Below, one piece after another: positions 59,971 through 64,000 of a stretch of 64,000 nucleotides of DNA. Below the pieces are notes generated by a model that had not been told where the DNA came from, did no database searches, and saw only the letters and a list, made by a program, of their open reading frames with translations. Source of the stretch: Ferdinandcohnia sp036962705 (GTDB taxonomy: Bacteria; Bacillota; Bacilli; Bacillales; Bacillaceae_L). Location of the stretch: NCBI RefSeq assembly GCF_036962705.1, contig NZ_JBALOQ010000011.1, forward strand, positions 1 to 64,000. Reading direction: 5' to 3'. Position numbers and translations under genes: made by a program. Positions within the stretch are counted from its first letter, which is position 1. The number at the start of each line of letters is the position of its first letter.

Positions 59971-60657
59971 TTAGCTTGTCCAGTTTTGTAAAATCGCTTC
60001 CGCGAAAATTAAGTCATCTGGCGTTGTTAGTTTCATATTCAAGTAATCGCCTTTAACAATATATACTTGTTTTGGGATTCTTTCAACGAGACTAGCTTCA
60101 TCTGTACCAAGAAAATCCTCTTTTTTAGCCAACTCATGTGCTTCTTGTAAGGTAGAAACATGAAAAGCTTGTGGGGTTTGAATGGCCCACAAGCTAGAAC
60201 GTTCAACTGTTTCTTCTACATATAGATTACGAGAGGCGCGTTTGATTGTATCCTTTACGGGGACCGCTAGCACGGCTGCTCCCTTTTCTGTTGCAACACT
60301 AACTAGCTCATGAACATGTTTTTGTTTCAGAAAGGGTCTTGCACCATCATGAACTAACACAATTTCTGTGTCCTTCACTGCTTGTAAGCCATTATAGACA
60401 CTGTACTGGCGCTCACTGCCACCCTGTATGTAAGAAACAACCTTTTCGATGTGATATGTTTGAATCAATTCTTCAAAAATGGGCTGTTCATCCTTATTGA
60501 TGACTAAAATAATCCCTGAACACATCGGGTCATGGTCAAAAACTCGTAATGTATGAATAATAACTGGAATTGATTTCAATTCGATGAATTGTTTATTCTT
60601 TCCTGCGTTCATTCTTTTTCCCTGACCTGCTGCAGGAATTACAACCTGATAATTCAC
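59971..60657 (-). CDS. ispD: 2-C-methyl-D-erythritol 4-phosphate cytidylyltransferase
   Basis: MEP-pathway enzyme, 228 residues, nucleotide-binding VIPAAGQGKRMNAGKNKQF, VLVHDGARPF and TPQAF motifs. GTG start at 60657 with GGGGCGC region upstream. Confidence 0.95.
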   Translation of the reverse strand: MNYQVVIPAAGQGKRMNAGKNKQFIELKSIPVIIHTLRVFDHDPMCSGIILVINKDEQPIFEELIQTYHIEKVVSYIQGGSERQYSVYNGLQAVKDTEIVLVHDGARPFLKQKHVHELVSVATEKGAAVLAVPVKDTIKRASRNLYVEETVERSSLWAIQTPQAFHVSTLQEAHELAKKEDFLGTDEASLVERIPKQVYIVKGDYLNMKLTTPDDLIFAEAILQNWTS

Positions 60658-60686
60658 CCTATAGCGCCCCTAACAATTCAATAAAG

Positions 60687-61778
60687 TTATAATGCTTTTT
60701 CAAGTAATTTTGGCTTCGCGAATATCATTCGGCCCGCCGATGTTTGTAAAACACTCGTTACAAGGACATCAATGCGCTTTCCAATATAGTCGCGACCCTC
60801 TTCGACCACAATCATCGTACCGTCATCTAAATAAGCAACACCTTGATTATGCTCTTTTCCATCCTTAATGACTTGAACGCTTAACTCTTCACCAGGTAAC
60901 ACTACTGGCTTCACCGCATTCGCAAGGTCATTAATATTCAACACTGCCACATTTTGTAGCTCGCACACTTTGTTTAGGTTGAAATCATTTGTCACGACTA
61001 CACCCATCGTTAATTTCGCAAGCTTCACTAACTTACTATCAACCTCTTGAATATCGTCAAAATCACCTTCGTAGATTTCAACCTTAATTGATAATTCTTT
61101 TTGAATTCGATTTAAAATATCTAGTCCTCTTCTACCGCGGTTTCGCTTTAACACGTCTGAAGAATCCGCAATATGCTGAAGCTCCTCTAACACAAATCGA
61201 GGAATGACAATTGTTCCTTCAAGAAATCCCGTTTGGCATATATCCGCGATACGTCCATCAATTATAACACTCGTATCTAATATTTTTAGTTTTTTCGCTT
61301 GTTGGTTCACTTCCTCTTCCTCCAAGCCCTTTTTCTTACCTGCTCGGTTAATAGAGAATAAGTTCACAAGTTCATCCCGCTTCTTAAAACCAACTTGGAA
61401 ACCTAAATATCCTAAAAGCAGGGTAATGAAGATAGGAAGCACTGTGTTTACAACCGAAAATGAAATACGGTCTAATGGAATTACAATTAAAAACGCAACA
61501 ATTAATCCCGTAATTAAACCTATGCTTCCAAATAAAACATCTGTGACAGGAGCTTTGATCAATGACTCTTCAAGCCACTTAATAAGATCTACAATATAAT
61601 CTACTAACCAAAAAGTAACAATAAATAATATAATAGCACCCGATATTGCAAGCGTATACGAGTTATTTAAATATGGAATATTGTCGAAATTTAATAGCCC
61701 TAGTAAATCTGGTAGATAGACAATTCCAAGCATACCTCCGACGATAAGAAAAAAGAGCTGCACAATACGTTTTAGCAT
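60687..61778 (-). CDS. yacL: YacL, membrane PIN-TRAM protein
   Basis: 363 residues: four membrane segments (about 1-130), a PIN nuclease-like domain starting ILDTSVIIDGRIADI with the conserved acidic residues, and a C-terminal TRAM domain. Function in Bacillus is not settled; an RNase role is suggested by the fold. GGAGGAGGTG upstream. Confidence 0.92.
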   Translation of the reverse strand: MLKRIVQLFFLIVGGMLGIVYLPDLLGLLNFDNIPYLNNSYTLAISGAIILFIVTFWLVDYIVDLIKWLEESLIKAPVTDVLFGSIGLITGLIVAFLIVIPLDRISFSVVNTVLPIFITLLLGYLGFQVGFKKRDELVNLFSINRAGKKKGLEEEEVNQQAKKLKILDTSVIIDGRIADICQTGFLEGTIVIPRFVLEELQHIADSSDVLKRNRGRRGLDILNRIQKELSIKVEIYEGDFDDIQEVDSKLVKLAKLTMGVVVTNDFNLNKVCELQNVAVLNINDLANAVKPVVLPGEELSVQVIKDGKEHNQGVAYLDDGTMIVVEEGRDYIGKRIDVLVTSVLQTSAGRMIFAKPKLLEKAL

Positions 61779-62053
61779 TCCTTCACCTCCTCCTATTCAT
61801 TATAATCACTTTATAATAATTGAAACCTACAATAAATAGCTTTTTTCAAATTGTAAACAGAATGACATAGATGTGTAAAACGCTACTCATATATTATTTT
61901 TAAATCCTGATAAAATTATAACTGCTTCGGTAAAAATTATTTTTACTCGGCTCCGTTACGGAATATGGATGTCCATTTGTTTCACACTTACTATACGAAT
62001 AAAGAATTAAAAATGTTTCATTTCCGCTAGAATTTTCGTCACGTAATTTTAGG
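61779..62053. other. radA-yacL gap where disA is missing
   Basis: 275 A+T-rich bases without an open frame. In B. subtilis disA (about 1.1 kb) lies here. I see no disA remnant. The part next to yacL has A+T-rich promoter-like sequence (TATAAT about 25 bases before yacL) but no clean -35. Confidence 0.7.
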
Positions 62054-63424
62054 CTATTTTCCTAGTGTATGTTGAATGGCTTGCCTAATATCACTCACAC
62101 CTATAACTTCGATTTCCTTAGGAATCGTCCATCCACCTAAATTTCGTTCAGGAAGAATCACTCGCTTAAAGCCCAGCTTTGCCGCTTCCTGTACCCGCTG
62201 TTCTATTCGAGAAACACGCCTTACCTCACCAGTTAACCCAACTTCACCAATAATGACATCTGTTGGATTAGTCGGCTGATCTCGAAAGCTAGATGCGATA
62301 CTTAAAGCAACCGCTAAATCAATCGCTGGTTCGTCTAGCTTTACACCACCTGCGACCTTCAAATATGCATCTTGATTTTGCAGGAGAAATCCTGCTCTTT
62401 TTTCTAAAACAGCCATTAATAAAGAAACCCGGTTATGGTCAATTCCTGTTGCCATGCGGCGTGGATTACCAAAACTAGATGGTGATATCAGTGCCTGAAT
62501 TTCGACAAGAACTGGTCGTGTCCCCTCCATAGAAGCAACAACCGTTGACCCTGCAGCACCCGCAGAACGTTCCTCGAGAAATATCTCTGAAGGATTTGCT
62601 ACCTCTTCAAGACCAGTTTCCTTCATCTCAAAAATACCCATTTCATTCGTCGAACCAAAACGGTTTTTTACAGCACGTAAAATACGATATGTATGATGAC
62701 GTTCCCCTTCAAAATAAAGAACAGTATCCACCATATGCTCTAGTAAACGTGGACCTGCAATATTTCCCTCTTTCGTAACATGACCCACGATAAAAATAGC
62801 AATCCCATTTGTCTTCGCAATTCTCATTAATTCTGCTGTACATTCCCGCACCTGAGAGACACTACCAGGGGCAGATGCGATCTCAGAATGATAGATGGTT
62901 TGAATGGAGTCAATCACAACAAAGGATGGGTTTAACTCAGTAATTGTCTGGGAAATAAACTCAAGGTCGGTCTCCGCTAAAACATACAATTGATCAGAGG
63001 AAACCCCTAGACGGTCAGATCTTAGCTTCGTTTGCTTGATCGATTCTTCTCCGGAAATATATAAAACTTTGCTTTGTTTGGCTAATTGAGAGGATACTTG
63101 TAGAAGCAAGGTAGACTTTCCTATACCTGGGTCACCACCAATTAATACAAGTGAACCGTGGACAATTCCGCCACCAAGTACGCGATTAAATTCCTTGTTT
63201 GTTGTAAACATTCTAGGTTCATTTTCTGACTCGATTGAAGTGATCGGTGAAGGCTTGCGTTGAACTGTGGGACTTGAATGAGCAAAAGCACCTTTTCTAG
63301 CTGGTTTACTTAGTGTTTCTTCGACTAATGAATTCCATGCACCACATCCTGGGCATTTTCCCATCCATTTTGGCGACTCATAACCACAGGATTGACAGGT
63401 GAATTTTGTCTTTGTTTTTGCCAT
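62054..63424 (-). CDS. radA: DNA repair protein RadA
   Basis: RecA-related branch-migration ATPase, 456 residues. Start at 63424 (MAKTKTKFTCQSCGYES); the frame open to 63463 lacks a site. N-terminal zinc finger CQSC...CPGC, Walker A GDPGIGKST, the RadA motif KNRFGSTNE and C-terminal Lon-like domain. Confidence 0.96.
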   Translation of the reverse strand: MAKTKTKFTCQSCGYESPKWMGKCPGCGAWNSLVEETLSKPARKGAFAHSSPTVQRKPSPITSIESENEPRMFTTNKEFNRVLGGGIVHGSLVLIGGDPGIGKSTLLLQVSSQLAKQSKVLYISGEESIKQTKLRSDRLGVSSDQLYVLAETDLEFISQTITELNPSFVVIDSIQTIYHSEIASAPGSVSQVRECTAELMRIAKTNGIAIFIVGHVTKEGNIAGPRLLEHMVDTVLYFEGERHHTYRILRAVKNRFGSTNEMGIFEMKETGLEEVANPSEIFLEERSAGAAGSTVVASMEGTRPVLVEIQALISPSSFGNPRRMATGIDHNRVSLLMAVLEKRAGFLLQNQDAYLKVAGGVKLDEPAIDLAVALSIASSFRDQPTNPTDVIIGEVGLTGEVRRVSRIEQRVQEAAKLGFKRVILPERNLGGWTIPKEIEVIGVSDIRQAIQHTLGK

Positions 63425-63449
63425 TGTCATTAATCCTTTCTTTATTAGA

Positions 63450-63560
63450 AAAGCGCAAGGCACCCTGCTTTAGGCGACAAGCACAAGATAAGCGCTGACA
63501 GAAGGCGCTTTTAGCCTTCAGAAGCGATTAGCTTGTAACCTCGAGCCAATGGTGCCTGGA
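63450..63560. repeat. inverted-repeat-rich intergenic element
   Basis: Between radA and clpC a G+C-rich stretch contains AGGCACC (63458-63464) and GGTGCCT (63550-63556) as outer arms, with GCGCTTTTAGCC and related short inversions inside. It resembles the dispersed repeats with AAGCGC/GGCGCTT found in many Bacillus genomes. No gene. Confidence 0.55.
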
Positions 63561-63579
63561 GCTAGTCATTGTCTAAAAA

Positions 63580-63617
63580 AAGAGGTATACATGAATCAAT
63601 TTATTGATGTATACCTC
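63580..63617 (-). terminator. terminator of the clpC operon
   Basis: Perfect 12-bp stem AGAGGTATACAT (63580-63591) and ATGTATACCTCT (63606-63617), followed on the minus strand by seven T. Confidence 0.92.
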
Positions 63618-63635
63618 TTATACTTACATGCTTTT

Positions 63636-64000
63636 TTATTTCACTGTTTCTTTTGTTTCTTCAACTTCATTTGTATTGATTACGAATTCTCCGTTAGCAA
63701 AGTCCATTACGATTTTCTTTCCTTTTTCTATATTACCGCGTAATAGCTCTTCGGACAAACGGTCTTCAATTTGTTTTTGAATCGCACGGCGTAATGGACG
63801 AGCTCCGTAATCTGGATCATATCCTTCCTCAGCAATTCGGTCTTTAGCTGCTTCAGTTAGTTCGAGCTCGAAGTCTTGCTCCTTTAAACGCTTTGTTAAT
63901 TGATCTCCCATCAGAGTGACGATTTCTTTCAAATGCTTCTTCTCTAATGAGTGGAAAACTATGATTTCATCAATACGGTTAAGGAACTCAGGACGGAATG
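63636..64000 (-). CDS. clpC: ClpC, AAA+ protease ATPase (3' end, partial)
   Basis: The last 120 or so residues of ClpC; the gene continues past the right edge. Visible are RPEFLNRIDEIIVFHSL, the D2 C-terminal subdomain and GYDPDYGARPLRRAIQKQIE, the sensor-2 arginine region. ClpC works with ClpP and adaptor MecA or McsB. A terminator follows. Confidence 0.95.
   Translation of the reverse strand, partial: FRPEFLNRIDEIIVFHSLEKKHLKEIVTLMGDQLTKRLKEQDFELELTEAAKDRIAEEGYDPDYGARPLRRAIQKQIEDRLSEELLRGNIEKGKKIVMDFANGEFVINTNEVEETKETVK

Overview
The window is a chromosomal segment of a low-GC, endospore-forming Bacillaceae bacterium. Its gene order closely follows the Bacillus subtilis region from rrnI to clpC, read in reverse. 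Evidence for a spore-former: pdaB, gerD, cwlD, kbaA and sigH are present, with sigma-G- and sigma-E-like promoters ahead of gerD and cwlD. Zinc-type S14, L33 and L36, TTG starts on rpoB and rpoC, and a Cys T-box leader also fit Bacillus. The species cannot be named from the sequence.

Layout. Positions 1-219 hold tandem rRNA promoters firing leftwards out of the window. Positions 220-5191 are the sporulation/germination block (pdaB, kbaA, gerD, salA, cwlD, ybaK). Positions 5192-15607 are an accessory region replacing the short ybaK-rpsI interval. It contains about 750 bp of non-coding repeats (a 48-nt direct repeat pair and six tandem ~52-bp units), a small membrane protein, a rightward cassette (SDR oxidoreductase, very divergent QueA-like protein, VOC protein, GAF histidine kinase, LuxR-type regulator), a sulfonate/taurine-type ABC transporter with a DsbA-like protein, and an isoprenoid pair (squalene/phytoene-synthase-like plus type 2 IPP isomerase).

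Positions 15866-53000 are the leftward gene-expression supercluster: secE-nusG, rplKA, rplJL, an rsmC-like methyltransferase, rpoBC, rplGB-rpsLG-fusA-tuf, the S10-spc-alpha operons, the EcfA1A2T energy-coupling module, truA and rplM-rpsI. It carries recognisable leaders and promoters: L13, L10, tandem S10, str, tuf and rplK. From 53032 to the right end are sigH, rae1, rlmB, mrnC, cysS-cysE with a Cys T-box, gltX, ispF, ispD, yacL, radA and the 3' end of clpC. disA, normally between radA and yacL, is absent.

The core genes mostly build the translation, transcription and secretion machinery. The less ordinary content is the SDR/QueA-like cassette, the isoprenoid pair, the repeat arrays, the structured insertion between rpoB and rpoC, and the missing disA. 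No tRNA gene, CRISPR array or insertion sequence was seen. Two undetermined bases lie at 48189-48190 in the rpoB leader.
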